DNA from: Gracilimonas sp040904925
Lineage (GTDB): Bacteria; Bacteroidota; Rhodothermia; Balneolales; Balneolaceae
Assembly: GCA_040904925.1 (NCBI GenBank)
Contig: JBBDSP010000030.1
Coordinates: 1 to 64,000 of the forward strand
Reading direction: 5' to 3'
Length of the DNA: 64,000 nucleotides
In this document: positions 17,205 through 25,959 of the stretch, in pieces
How positions within the stretch are numbered: position 1 is the stretch's first letter
Layout: the number at the start of each line of letters is the position of its first letter
Notes under the pieces: model-generated
What the model was told of the DNA's origin: nothing
Database searches by the model: none
What the model saw: only the letters and a program-made list of their open reading frames with translations
Program-made: the position numbers and the translations under genes

Positions 17205-18398
17205 CTACTTATCAGTCAGCGATGCCACTCCCGGTAATTCCTTTCCTTCCAGATATTCCAGGCTTGCTCCACCACCGGTAGAAACGTGGGAAACATCGTC
17301 ACTCAATCCGGCTTGTTTGATAGCTGCAGCGGAATCTCCGCCACCGATAATAGTCGTAGCTCCAAACTTAGTTGCCTCAGCAAGAGCCTCCGCTACAGCA
17401 AATGTTCCATCTGCAAAATTTTCCATTTCAAAAACACCCATTGGACCATTCCAAAGTACTGTTTTAGCAGCCTTGATCTGATTTCCAAAAGCTATAGATG
17501 ACTGTGGACCAATATCCAATCCCATCCAGCCGTCTTCGATCTCATCTTCATCCACAACCTTATGCTCTGCATCATTACTGAATTCTTTTGCTATCACCGA
17601 ATCAATAGGGAGCATGAACCGGATTCCTTTTTCTTCAGCTTTCTTCAGCAATTCACCGGCCAGCTCAATTTTGTCATCTTCCACCAGCGAGTTTCCGATC
17701 GGCCAGCCTTTTGCTTTGTAGAATGTGTAGGTCATACCGCCACCAATAATAATAGTATCTACTTTAGAGATCAGGTTTTCGATCACCCCTATTTTATCTG
17801 AAACTTTGGCACCACCTAAAATAGCCACGAAAGGACGGCCCGGATCATTGATACTCTCTTCCAGATATTTGATCTCTTTCTGCAGCAAAAATCCCGATAC
17901 CGCAGGCCGCAGATATCTTGTCACTCCCGCAACTGAAGCATGAGCTCGGTGCGAACTTCCAAAAGCATCGTTCACAAACAGATCGCCATGCGCAGCCAGT
18001 TTTTTACTGAATGCTTCATCGTTCTTTTTCTCTTCGGGATGAAAGCGTACGTTTTCGAGCACAATGATCTCACCAAATTCAGCTTTAGCTATAACAGATT
18101 CTGCCTTCTCACCAATGCAATCTTCCGCAAAATGAACTTTGGTATCCACTAAATCAGCAAGATGATCAGCGGTTGGTTTGAGGGAGAATTCAGAATCGTA
18201 TTCCCCGGCCGGACGACCCAAGTGACTGGTCAGAATCAACAACCCTCCATTTTCTATCACATGATTGATGGAAGGAAGGGCTTGCACAATGCGATTGTCA
18301 TCAGTGATCTTACCGTCTTTGATGGGTACGTTAAAATCTACGCGCATCAGTACTTTTTTGTCTTTTACATCGATATCGTTGAGAGTGAGTTTAGCCAT
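17205..18398 (-). CDS. pgk: Phosphoglycerate kinase
   Basis: Pgk is the ATP-forming glycolytic step between 1,3-bisphosphoglycerate and 3-phosphoglycerate. Signatures are the N-terminal RVDFNVPIKDGKITDD, SHLGRP, FVNDAFGSSHRAHAS, the nucleotide-domain AILGGAKVSDKI, GGGMTYTFYKAKG, NGPMGVFE and the C-terminal GGGDSAAA...STGGGASLE. The ATG at 18398 starts the family's normal sequence (MAKLTLNDID) and gives 397 residues. An in-frame extension upstream is unrelated and rejected. It is transcribed divergently from the cysteine desulfurase gene. Confidence 0.95.
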   Translation of the reverse strand: MAKLTLNDIDVKDKKVLMRVDFNVPIKDGKITDDNRIVQALPSINHVIENGGLLILTSHLGRPAGEYDSEFSLKPTADHLADLVDTKVHFAEDCIGEKAESVIAKAEFGEIIVLENVRFHPEEKKNDEAFSKKLAAHGDLFVNDAFGSSHRAHASVAGVTRYLRPAVSGFLLQKEIKYLEESINDPGRPFVAILGGAKVSDKIGVIENLISKVDTIIIGGGMTYTFYKAKGWPIGNSLVEDDKIELAGELLKKAEEKGIRFMLPIDSVIAKEFSNDAEHKVVDEDEIEDGWMGLDIGPQSSIAFGNQIKAAKTVLWNGPMGVFEMENFADGTFAVAEALAEATKFGATTIIGGGDSAAAIKQAGLSDDVSHVSTGGGASLEYLEGKELPGVASLTDK

Positions 18399-18553
18399 GA
18401 TCGAGCAATTAAATTGTATGTTAAATTCGGCTTGAAGGTACCAAGATCTTCTCATGAAATGAAGTTTTGATGAACCGTCTTTTCCACCCTGCTTTTCACC
18501 CATAATTTGGATATTTTCTTACACTGAAAAATTAATCCAATTTATCCTATTAC

Positions 18554-19714
18554 ATGCGAACGGTTTATTTAGATCATGCAGCTACCACCCCCTTAGATGA
18601 GCGGGTACTTGAGACCATGCTTCCCTTCTTAAGAGATAATTATGGGAATGCGAATTCCCCTCATCACCTTGGACAAAAATCAAAAGTGATCGTAGAAGAT
18701 GCCCGTGAAAAAGTAGCTGCTTTGATCGGTGCAGAGCCCTCTGAGATCATCTTCACAAGTGGTGGTACTGAAAGTGATAATGCCGTAATCAAAGGGGTTT
18801 TAGCTGTTTCAGGAGATAAGAATGAAGTTATTACTTCCGATCTGGAACATCATGCAGTACTCCATACTGTTGAACTTGCCAAAATGCAGGGAGTGAAACC
18901 GGTATTTGCAAAGGCAAGAAACTGCGGCACCATTACTGCCGATGCTGTAAAAGAAGTGATCACAGACAAAACAGCTTTGGTCACCATCATGCATGTGAAT
19001 AACGAGATCGGAACCATCAACCCGCTTAAAGAAATTGCTGAAGTTTGTAAAGAACATGACGTCCCTTTTCATTCCGATACGGTTCAAAGTCTCGGGAAAA
19101 TTCCTTTAAATGTGAAGGACTTAGGCGTCGATTTCCTAAGCGGGAGTGCCCATAAGATCTATGGCCCAAAAGGAGCCGGGATCATGTACGTAAAAAATGG
19201 CTCGCGTTGGATTCCTTGGATGAATGGCGGTTCACAGGAAAGACGTCGCCGTGGAGGTACTTTGAATGTGCCCGGAATTGTAGGATTTGCAAAAGCACTG
19301 GAGCTGGCTGTTTCAGAAATGGGTGAACACCAAAAGCATTTTAAAAAACTGCGCTCATTGCTTCTTGAGATGATGGACGATAAGCTTGACTTCAATTACA
19401 CGGTAAACGGACCTAAAGACAATGGCGTACCGCACATCGTCAACCTTTCCTTCAGTGATGAACAGGGGAAATTCATTGACGGGGAGATGTTGCTTCTGAA
19501 TCTTGATATTGAAGGTATTTGTGTGTCCAATGGTTCTGCTTGTACATCCGGAGCGGTTGAACCTTCTCATGTTTTAAATGGAATTGGAATGGAAGAAGGA
19601 CTTGCCAAGTCAAGTATTCGTCTCAGCTTTGGCAAACAGAATACCGAAGAAGATGTACGATATTTTGTTGAGAAACTGGATGCTGTCCTCAACCGAATGT
19701 TTTCCTTAGCATGA
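18554..19714 (+). CDS. Cysteine desulfurase (NifS/IscS class)
   Basis: A PLP enzyme taking sulfur from cysteine to a protein persulfide for Fe-S clusters or thio-modification. The fold-type I features are HAATTPLD, TSGGTESDN, the PLP-linked Lys in SGSAHKIYGPKG and the mobile catalytic Cys in SNGSACTSGAVEPSHVL. The last motif marks the class I NifS/IscS type. At 386 residues it is complete. No iscU or sufU follows. Its stop overlaps the start of the LOG gene by 4 bases (ATGA), so the two are coupled. Confidence 0.92.
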   Translation: MRTVYLDHAATTPLDERVLETMLPFLRDNYGNANSPHHLGQKSKVIVEDAREKVAALIGAEPSEIIFTSGGTESDNAVIKGVLAVSGDKNEVITSDLEHHAVLHTVELAKMQGVKPVFAKARNCGTITADAVKEVITDKTALVTIMHVNNEIGTINPLKEIAEVCKEHDVPFHSDTVQSLGKIPLNVKDLGVDFLSGSAHKIYGPKGAGIMYVKNGSRWIPWMNGGSQERRRRGGTLNVPGIVGFAKALELAVSEMGEHQKHFKKLRSLLLEMMDDKLDFNYTVNGPKDNGVPHIVNLSFSDEQGKFIDGEMLLLNLDIEGICVSNGSACTSGAVEPSHVLNGIGMEEGLAKSSIRLSFGKQNTEEDVRYFVEKLDAVLNRMFSLA

Positions 19715-20265
19715 AAAAACATATCTGTGTGTACTGCGGCTCTCGAAAAGGTAACTATCCTAAATTTCCTGAACTGGCAAAACAAGCCGGCCGTGACATT
19801 GCCCGCAGAGAGTGGGGTATTGTTTATGGCGGGGGAAGAGTCGGGATAATGGGCGAAATTGCGAATGCAGCCCTCACCGAAGGTGGAGATGTTATTGGCG
19901 TAATCCCAACACAGCTCAAAAATCGTGAAGTAGCTCATAAAGGGCTTACCGATCTCCATGAAACACAGGATATGCACACCCGGAAAGCACTCATGGAATC
20001 TTTATCGGATGCCTTTCTGGTACTGCCCGGTGGATTCGGAACCCTGGATGAATTTTTTGAGATCCTAACCTGGCGACAACTCGGCATTCACAATAAGCCT
20101 ATTTTCATCATAAATGTGGATGGGTACTTTGATGGACTCATGCAATTCACAAATAATGCTGTAAAACATGATTTCATCCATAAAGAAAGTCTTTCCCTGT
20201 TCCATATTTGCGAGGATTTGGATTCCTTTTTCCAGCAACTGGAACGATTTTTTGAACTGAATTGA
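19711..20265 (+). CDS. LOG family protein (TIGR00730)
   Basis: A 184-residue cytosolic protein of the LOG family, which hydrolyses nucleoside 5'-monophosphates, with cytokinin-type nucleotides as the plant case. The Rossmann-like signatures are ICVYCGSRKGN, VYGGGRVGIMG, DMHTRKALM and PGGFGTLDEFFEILTW. All active-site positions look intact. It is often misnamed lysine decarboxylase. Start and coupling come from the ATGA overlap with the desulfurase. The physiological substrate in this organism is unknown. Confidence 0.88.
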   Translation: MKKHICVYCGSRKGNYPKFPELAKQAGRDIARREWGIVYGGGRVGIMGEIANAALTEGGDVIGVIPTQLKNREVAHKGLTDLHETQDMHTRKALMESLSDAFLVLPGGFGTLDEFFEILTWRQLGIHNKPIFIINVDGYFDGLMQFTNNAVKHDFIHKESLSLFHICEDLDSFFQQLERFFELN

Positions 20266-20306
20266 TTTTATTTGCCACTAATCACGAAAACACAAAGTGA
20301 TATTTA

Positions 20307-20666
20307 ATGGCTGAAAATAAACAAAAGCATCCCTTACCTCCCTGCCCTGCTACTCCAAATTGTGTGAGAACTTCCCGGGTTTTTAAATCCGGTATAGAAC
20401 AGGTTTTTGAAGCCCTCACTTATATCTTTGATAATGAAGCACACAGCTTTGAAGTTATTGACCCAAAACGAATTGAGATCCATGCTGTTTATCGAATCCC
20501 GGTTTTCGGCTTTAAAGATGATGTGGATGTAATCATGGAGGAAACAGAAAGCAAAACCGCCGTTTACATTCGAAGTGCTAGTCGGCTTGGGGCGTACGAT
20601 CTTGGGGTGAACCGACGAAGGATAAAGCGAATATTCAGAAAGCTAAATACAAAGATAAGGGAATAA
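20307..20666 (+). CDS. DUF1499 family protein
   Basis: A 119-residue protein with the DUF1499 hallmark CPATPNCVRTSR near the N-terminus and the conserved end SASRLGAYDLGVNRRRI. No signal peptide is visible. The family's function is unknown. It lies 41 bases after the LOG gene and probably shares its transcript. Confidence 0.8.
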   Translation: MAENKQKHPLPPCPATPNCVRTSRVFKSGIEQVFEALTYIFDNEAHSFEVIDPKRIEIHAVYRIPVFGFKDDVDVIMEETESKTAVYIRSASRLGAYDLGVNRRRIKRIFRKLNTKIRE

Positions 20667-20710
20667 TTTTCGCTATATTTAGCAGGAAATCTCAATTTAA
20701 CATTTAGGAT

Positions 20711-21151
20711 ATGTACACTGGTTTACTCCACGCACACTCAGGACTTCGATGGATCTTATTGGTACTAATCGTTTGGGCTTTATTTAAAGCAATCAGCGGC
20801 TGGGTAGGAAAAAAAGAATATCAGAAATCAGATCGTATTTCTGCTTTACTGGCACTCATTTTTACTCATATTCAATTACTGCTAGGTTTTGGTCTTTATT
20901 TTATAAGCCCTAAAGTTTCCTTTCAGTCCGGCGTTATGGAAAGCACGATGTTACGATTTTATACCGTTGAGCATATCACAATGATGATCGTTGCCATTGC
21001 TCTGATCACTTTTGGTTTCAGTTCTGCGAAGCGATTGGAAGCTTCCCTTGATAAGCACAAAAGAGTAGCCATCACTTATGGAATTGGCTTGTTGATCATG
21101 ATCGCCTCTATTCCCTGGCCATTCCGAGGATTAGGAACCGGCTGGTTTTAA
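20711..21151 (+). CDS. Four-helix membrane protein, cytochrome b-like
   Basis: A 146-residue integral membrane protein with four hydrophobic segments and conserved His at LLHAHSGLRW, LIFTHIQLLLG and YTVEHITMM. Similar Bacteroidota proteins are often labelled cytochrome B, because paired His on helices could hold haem. This is suggestive only. It ends with IPWPFRGLGTGWF. It is followed by a strong terminator, which closes the run of genes from 18554. Confidence 0.7.
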   Translation: MYTGLLHAHSGLRWILLVLIVWALFKAISGWVGKKEYQKSDRISALLALIFTHIQLLLGFGLYFISPKVSFQSGVMESTMLRFYTVEHITMMIVAIALITFGFSSAKRLEASLDKHKRVAITYGIGLLIMIASIPWPFRGLGTGWF

Positions 21152-21182
21152 GGAATCACAGAATTTTTGTAAGATATATCAG

Positions 21183-21213
21183 GGAACGTGCTTAAAAACA
21201 CGTTCCTTTTTTT
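21183..21213 (+). terminator. Terminator of the desulfurase-LOG-DUF1499 run
   Basis: A hairpin of GGAACGTG and CACGTTCC with an 8-base loop is followed by seven T. It overlaps the last bases of the convergent symporter gene. Confidence 0.9.
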
Positions 21214-22978
21214 ATTGCGGATACCGAATACTCTCCACCATTTCCTGAACATCTTCAGGAGGTTCGGGGAAGATCATTCCCACCGCGAAAGAAACCAATA
21301 GATTCAAGATCATTCCCAAGGTACCTATTCCCTCCGGTGAAATTCCAAACCACCAGAATTCAGGAGTGTTAAATTCAGGAAAGGCGATCTTGAAAAAGAT
21401 CACATAACCGAGTGTGAATAGTAATCCAGCGATCATTCCGGCAATAGCTCCCTGACGATTCATTTTTTTGTAAAAGATCCCAAGTATGATGGCTGGGAAA
21501 AACGAAGCTGCTGCAAGTCCAAAGGCAATAGCCACCACTTCAGCCACAAAACCCGGGGGATTAATCCCAAAATATCCGGCAACGACAACCGCTCCTCCGG
21601 CTGCAATTCTGGCCCACATCAACTCAGCTTTATCCGAAATATCCGTTTTGATCTGCTTTTTGATAAGATCATGAGAAACAGCAGTTGATATCACTAGCAG
21701 CAATCCCGCAGCTGTTGATAACGCTGCGGCCAATCCTCCTGCAGCTACTAGTCCTGCAACCCAGGCCGGCAGATTGGCGATCTCGGGATTTGCAAGCACC
21801 ATGATGTCCCGGTCAACATATAGCTCATTAGAGCCTTCAGCGGGAGGATTATTTACCTTCACTTCTCCGAAATCACCCCGAACTATTTCACCGGCAGTGT
21901 TTCTTTGAATATCAGGAAGTCCTTCTATCGCTGAGCCTGGAGCATAAGTAATGATCCCGTCCTCGTTTTTATCGTACCATGTAAGTAAGGCTGTTTCTTC
22001 CCAGGTACCAAACCATTCGGGCATCTCTTCATAGGGCTGCTCACTTACGGTTTCCATCATATTGTACTTCGCAAAAGCTGCAATTGCCGGAGCCGTGGTA
22101 TATAGAATTGCAATAAAGATTAGAGCGTATCCTACTGAAACCCGGGCATCTTTTACTTTGGGAACCGTAAAGAAACGAACAATAACATGAGGCAAGCCCG
22201 CTGTACCTATCATCAAAGCTGCAGTAATAAAAAAGACATCCTGCATACTTTTTGTACCGCTGGTATACGCAGCAAAACCAAGTTCTGTGTGTAACTCATC
22301 TAGTTTTTCTAACAAATATTGTCCTGAACCGTCGGCCAGTTCAGACCCAAAACCAAGTTGTGGAATTGGGTTTCCAGTCAGCTGAAAAGAGATAAAAAAG
22401 GCAGGAACCATGAACGCAAATATCAAGACGCAATATTGTGCTACCTGTGTGTAGGTGATCCCTTTCATTCCGCCCAAAACCGCATAGAAAAACACGATCG
22501 CCATCCCGATCAAAACTCCTATATCAATGTTTACTTCCAGGAATTTTGAGAAGACCAATCCTACTCCGCGCATCTGTCCTGCTACGTAGGTAAAAGAAAC
22601 AATCAGGGCACAAATCACAGCTATAGTTCTTGCGAAGTTGGAGTAATACCGGTCTCCTATAAAGTCAGGAATGGTGAATTTCCCGAATTTCCGGAGGTAT
22701 GGCGCAAGTAATAAAGCAAGCAGCACATAGCCACCGGTCCAGCCCATAAGGTAAACAGCACCGTCATATCCCATAAAAGAAATGAGGCCTGCCATGGAAA
22801 GAAAAGAGGCGGCTGACATCCAGTCTGCGGCAGTAGCCATTCCATTTACAACAGGATTTACATGAGCTCCGGCAACATAGAAGTCACTGGTAGAGGCAGC
22901 TTTCGCCCAGATCGCAATTCCAATGTAGAGTGCAAAAGTGACACCAACTAAGATATAGGTCCAAACTTGAACATCCAT
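21212..22978 (-). CDS. Na+/solute symporter, large subunit (VC2705 type)
   Basis: A 588-residue member of the sodium:solute symporter family, related to ActP acetate permease, with about 13 transmembrane segments (LAAALSTAAGLLLVISTAVSHD is typical). Between two helices there is a long periplasmic or cytosolic insert. It contains the EF-hand-like loop DKNEDGIITYAP (about residues 336-347), which may bind calcium. The companion DUF4212 small subunit lies directly upstream with a 2-base gap, and the strong Shine-Dalgarno AGGAGG (22986-22991) overlaps the small subunit's stop. The substrate is probably a monocarboxylate but cannot be fixed. Confidence 0.88.
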   Translation of the reverse strand: MDVQVWTYILVGVTFALYIGIAIWAKAASTSDFYVAGAHVNPVVNGMATAADWMSAASFLSMAGLISFMGYDGAVYLMGWTGGYVLLALLLAPYLRKFGKFTIPDFIGDRYYSNFARTIAVICALIVSFTYVAGQMRGVGLVFSKFLEVNIDIGVLIGMAIVFFYAVLGGMKGITYTQVAQYCVLIFAFMVPAFFISFQLTGNPIPQLGFGSELADGSGQYLLEKLDELHTELGFAAYTSGTKSMQDVFFITAALMIGTAGLPHVIVRFFTVPKVKDARVSVGYALIFIAILYTTAPAIAAFAKYNMMETVSEQPYEEMPEWFGTWEETALLTWYDKNEDGIITYAPGSAIEGLPDIQRNTAGEIVRGDFGEVKVNNPPAEGSNELYVDRDIMVLANPEIANLPAWVAGLVAAGGLAAALSTAAGLLLVISTAVSHDLIKKQIKTDISDKAELMWARIAAGGAVVVAGYFGINPPGFVAEVVAIAFGLAAASFFPAIILGIFYKKMNRQGAIAGMIAGLLFTLGYVIFFKIAFPEFNTPEFWWFGISPEGIGTLGMILNLLVSFAVGMIFPEPPEDVQEMVESIRYPQ

Positions 22979-22980
22979 GA

Positions 22981-23238
22981 TCAGTCCTCCTGCACGTTAA
23001 ATTCCTGATCCAGTTTGTTCATCAGGTATACATACACAAAGATGAGAACGACAAAAGTATAAATGGAACCTTGCTGGGCAAACCAAAACCCCAACTTAAA
23101 TCCCCCTATTTGAATTTCATCAAGTACAGGGGCCAGAAGGATTCCGAATCCATATGAAACCGTGAACCAGATACTGAGCAAGATCCCCAGATATTTCAGG
23201 TTCTTTTTCCAGTAGCCTTTTAAATCCCGTTCCGACAT
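22981..23238 (-). CDS. Na+/solute symporter, small subunit (DUF4212)
   Basis: An 85-residue protein with two transmembrane helices (LGILLSIWFTVSYGFGILLAP and SIYTFVVLIFVYVYLMNKLD). It belongs to the DUF4212 family, always encoded with the VC2705-type symporter. The ATG at 23238 is chosen over a TTG 9 bases upstream because GGAGGT lies 8 bases before it. It is translated ahead of the large subunit from one mRNA. Confidence 0.88.
   Translation of the reverse strand: MSERDLKGYWKKNLKYLGILLSIWFTVSYGFGILLAPVLDEIQIGGFKLGFWFAQQGSIYTFVVLIFVYVYLMNKLDQEFNVQED
22985..22991 (-). promoter_or_regulatory. Strong Shine-Dalgarno of the symporter large subunit
   Basis: AGGAGGA reads on the minus strand 6 bases before the ATG at 22978. 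It overlaps the end region of the small-subunit gene. Together with GGAGGT (23247-23252) ahead of the small subunit it makes this operon one of the few SD-led units here. Confidence 0.7.
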
Positions 23239-23333
23239 TATTTGCAACCTCCATAGTTTTGTTCCGGCTAAGTATGCGGGATTTGGAGGAAGTAATCAAA
23301 TACTGATATAGAAATGGAAAGAAAGAGAAAAGT

Positions 23334-23374
23334 CATCAGTTTCTAATGGATCTTTAATTTATCCAAAACTGATG
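23334..23374 (-). terminator. Hairpin after the E1 gene
   Basis: CATCAGTTT pairs with AAACTGATG, and GGAT with ATCC inside. On the minus strand it is followed by ACTTTTCTCTTTC. It lies 15 bases past the E1 stop. The U-tract is interrupted, so it is a moderate terminator. Confidence 0.45.
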
Positions 23375-23388
23375 GCTGATAACTTTTT

Positions 23389-25809
23389 TCAATATATAGC
23401 AGGATATTTTTCAGGATCTGCTTCGCGCATTAAATCATAGATCGTTTCAAAGATATCCTCAGCATTTGGCTTGCTGAAGTAATCTCCATCGGAAGCATAA
23501 GCCGGGCGATGAGGCTGAGCCGTTAAACATTTGGGCTCAGAATCGAGATTGAAGTAACCACTTTGTTGTTCCAATACATTCTGCATAATGTAAGCAGACG
23601 CTCCACCCGGTACATCTTCATCTACAACCAAAAGTCGGTTGGTCTTATTCAGCGAATCACCAATCACATGATCCAGGTCAAATGGCAATAAGGTCCGCAC
23701 ATCGATCAATTCCACCGAGATGCCGGCTTCTTCAAGCTGTGGAACCAGACTTTCTACAATATTGAATGTCGATCCGTATGACACCACGGTTATATCAGTT
23801 CCTTCATTTACTACTTCAGGTTTTCCAAGCGGCGTTGTGAATTCCCCAATATTTGACGGAAGGTTTTCTTTGAGTCTGTATCCATTTAAGGGCTCCACGA
23901 CTATTGCGGGATCATCTCCCTGAAGCAGGGTATTATAAAAACCGGCCGCTTCCGTTAAATTTCTCGGCACACATAAATGAACTCCGCGAGCTCCATTGAT
24001 TATCATGCCCATGGGAGACCCTGAGTGCCAGATTCCTTCCAGACGATGGCCACGGGTTCTTATAATAAGAGGAGCTGCCTGTCCGCCTTTGGTTCGGTAT
24101 CGTAAGGTAGCTAGGTCATCAGAAATTCCCTGGAAGCAATACAGCAGATAATCCAGATACTGGATCTCAGCAATGGGACGAAGCCCACGAATAGACATCC
24201 CTATCCCCTGCCCTAAAATAGTGGCTTCACGAATACCGGCATCACTCACGCGGATTTCGCCGTATTTATCCTGCATGCCTTCAAGGCCTTTATTAACGTC
24301 ACCCAATTTCCCGGAATCCTCCCCAAAAACGAGCGTATTCGGATACTTTTCAAAGATCTTATCGAAGTTTTCACGGATAACTAAACGACCATCAACCCGC
24401 TTCGGCTTCTCATCATATTCCGCCTTTATTTCCTCAACATTGAGCGGAGATCTTGAAGTTTCGCTGTACAAGTGAGAATTGTATCGATCTTTATTCTCTT
24501 CACGGGATTGCTCAACCCAATCAGCTAATTCTTGCCGGGCAGATCCATTTTTTCCGGCTGTGGCAGCCAGTGATTTCCGTGCGGCAGACACAATATCCTT
24601 GCGGATAGCATTCGGATAATTCTTCAGATTCTTAACAAATTCACCCAGTTTATCAACACCGGTTTCATCTTTTAATTTGTTAATCAGATCGATCACAGTT
24701 GATTTCTCTTCCTTGATCGGCTCCATAAATGCTTTCCAGGCTACCGTTTTGGCTTCGTTCACCTCATCCTGTGCTTCCTGCTCAAGCTCATCCAGTTTCT
24801 TTTTAGTGGCGATCTTGTTGTCTAAAATATAGTTTCTCAAACGTTCGAGGCAGCAATATTCCTCTTCCCACTTCAGGCGTTCCTCAGATTTGTAACGCTC
24901 ATGCGATCCAGAAGTTGAATGGCCCTGCGGCTGTGTAACTTCCTGAACGTGAACCAAAACCGGCACATGTTCTTCGCGAGCAATATTTGCGGCCTTTTCA
25001 TAGGTTTCGATCAGAGCTTCATAGTCCCAGGCTTTTACTGTGAGGATCTCATATCCATCCTTCTCATCAGTACGTTGGAAACCACTTAGAATTTCAGATA
25101 TATTTTCTTTCGTAGTTTGATATTTCTTAGCAACTGAGATCCCAAAACCATCATCCCAAACAGACACAACCATTGGAATTTGAAGCACCCCCCCGGCATT
25201 TATGGTTTCCCAGAAAACGCCTTCCGAAGTACTTGCATCACCAATAGTTCCGAAAGCAATTTCATTACCTTTGTTCGAGAATTTATTCCATTCTTTGCCT
25301 TTCAGCGCTTTTTCATTTCGATACACTTTGGAAGCCTGTGCAAGTCCAAGTAAGCGGGCCATCTGTCCGGCTGTGGGCGAAATATCGGCTGATGTATTTT
25401 TTGATTTGGTTTGATCAACCCAACTTCCATCCTCATCTATCAATCGGGTGGCAAAATGTGAGTTCATTTGTCTGCCGGCTGAGCTTGGATCGGCTTCTAC
25501 ATCAGCATGGGCATATAACTGGGCAAATAGCTGCTGTGGAGTCACATGATCTATTGCCAGCATAATGGTTTGATCGCGATAGTAACCGGACCTGAAGTCA
25601 CCGTCTTTAAATTGCTTTGAAAGAGCAATCTGGGGAATCTCTTTTCCATCCCCAAAAATTCCAAACTTGGCTTTTCCCGTAAGAACCTCTTTTCGACCGA
25701 TCAACGACATATGCCGACTTATCCATCCCAATTTGAAATCTGCTAGGATCTCTTTCTTCTGAGCAGCGGTAAACTTTTTCTTTGTCGTCTTTTCTTTTGC
25801 TTGAGCCAT
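23389..25809 (-). CDS. Branched-chain 2-oxoacid dehydrogenase E1, alpha-beta fusion
   Basis: A thiamine diphosphate E1 component with both subunits in one 806-residue chain. The alpha half (about residues 1-400) has the ThDP motif in GTIGDASTSEGVFWETIN and YYRDQTIMLA. The beta half (about residues 460-806) has RVSDAGIREATILGQGIG, VVEPLNGYRL and PGGASAYIMQN. A charged helical linker joins them. Such fusions are common in Bacteroidota-type genomes and oxidise branched-chain 2-oxoacids, or sometimes pyruvate, with an E2 and E3. No E2 gene is nearby. A GC-rich hairpin lies in its leader at 25843-25861. Confidence 0.88.
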   Translation of the reverse strand: MAQAKEKTTKKKFTAAQKKEILADFKLGWISRHMSLIGRKEVLTGKAKFGIFGDGKEIPQIALSKQFKDGDFRSGYYRDQTIMLAIDHVTPQQLFAQLYAHADVEADPSSAGRQMNSHFATRLIDEDGSWVDQTKSKNTSADISPTAGQMARLLGLAQASKVYRNEKALKGKEWNKFSNKGNEIAFGTIGDASTSEGVFWETINAGGVLQIPMVVSVWDDGFGISVAKKYQTTKENISEILSGFQRTDEKDGYEILTVKAWDYEALIETYEKAANIAREEHVPVLVHVQEVTQPQGHSTSGSHERYKSEERLKWEEEYCCLERLRNYILDNKIATKKKLDELEQEAQDEVNEAKTVAWKAFMEPIKEEKSTVIDLINKLKDETGVDKLGEFVKNLKNYPNAIRKDIVSAARKSLAATAGKNGSARQELADWVEQSREENKDRYNSHLYSETSRSPLNVEEIKAEYDEKPKRVDGRLVIRENFDKIFEKYPNTLVFGEDSGKLGDVNKGLEGMQDKYGEIRVSDAGIREATILGQGIGMSIRGLRPIAEIQYLDYLLYCFQGISDDLATLRYRTKGGQAAPLIIRTRGHRLEGIWHSGSPMGMIINGARGVHLCVPRNLTEAAGFYNTLLQGDDPAIVVEPLNGYRLKENLPSNIGEFTTPLGKPEVVNEGTDITVVSYGSTFNIVESLVPQLEEAGISVELIDVRTLLPFDLDHVIGDSLNKTNRLLVVDEDVPGGASAYIMQNVLEQQSGYFNLDSEPKCLTAQPHRPAYASDGDYFSKPNAEDIFETIYDLMREADPEKYPAIY

Positions 25810-25842
25810 TATAAAATTTTTATTCTGAATTATGTAGGAAAG

Positions 25843-25861
25843 CGCCCTTCCAAACGGGGCG
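25843..25861 (-). other. GC-rich hairpin in the E1 leader
   Basis: CGCCC and GGGCG flank a 9-base loop about 34 bases upstream of the E1 start. It stands out in an AT-rich spacer between fumC and E1. It is followed in the same spacer by the palindrome AAAAGCGCTTTT. Either could mark the end of the fumC transcript or a leader structure. Confidence 0.3.
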
Positions 25862-25959
25862 ACAGTATACGGAAAAGCGCTTTTTTATGAAACAGTCTCC
25901 ACTACCTCTGTCGTTCTTTTTCCGTTAAATAGCAGTTACTTCTGAGCTATCAAAAGCCG

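Noticed and set aside
17205..18503. Longer pgk reading frame starting at 18503
   Set aside because: The extra 35 residues before MAKLTLNDID do not belong to the family; the ATG at 18398 gives a standard length.
19711..20265. Lysine decarboxylase
   Set aside because: PGGFGTLDE and the RK motif define the LOG family; the decarboxylase label is a known misannotation.
25861..25890. AAAAGCGCTTTT palindrome as a terminator of fumC
   Set aside because: The stem is mostly A-T with no separate T-run in the right orientation; the role is unclear.
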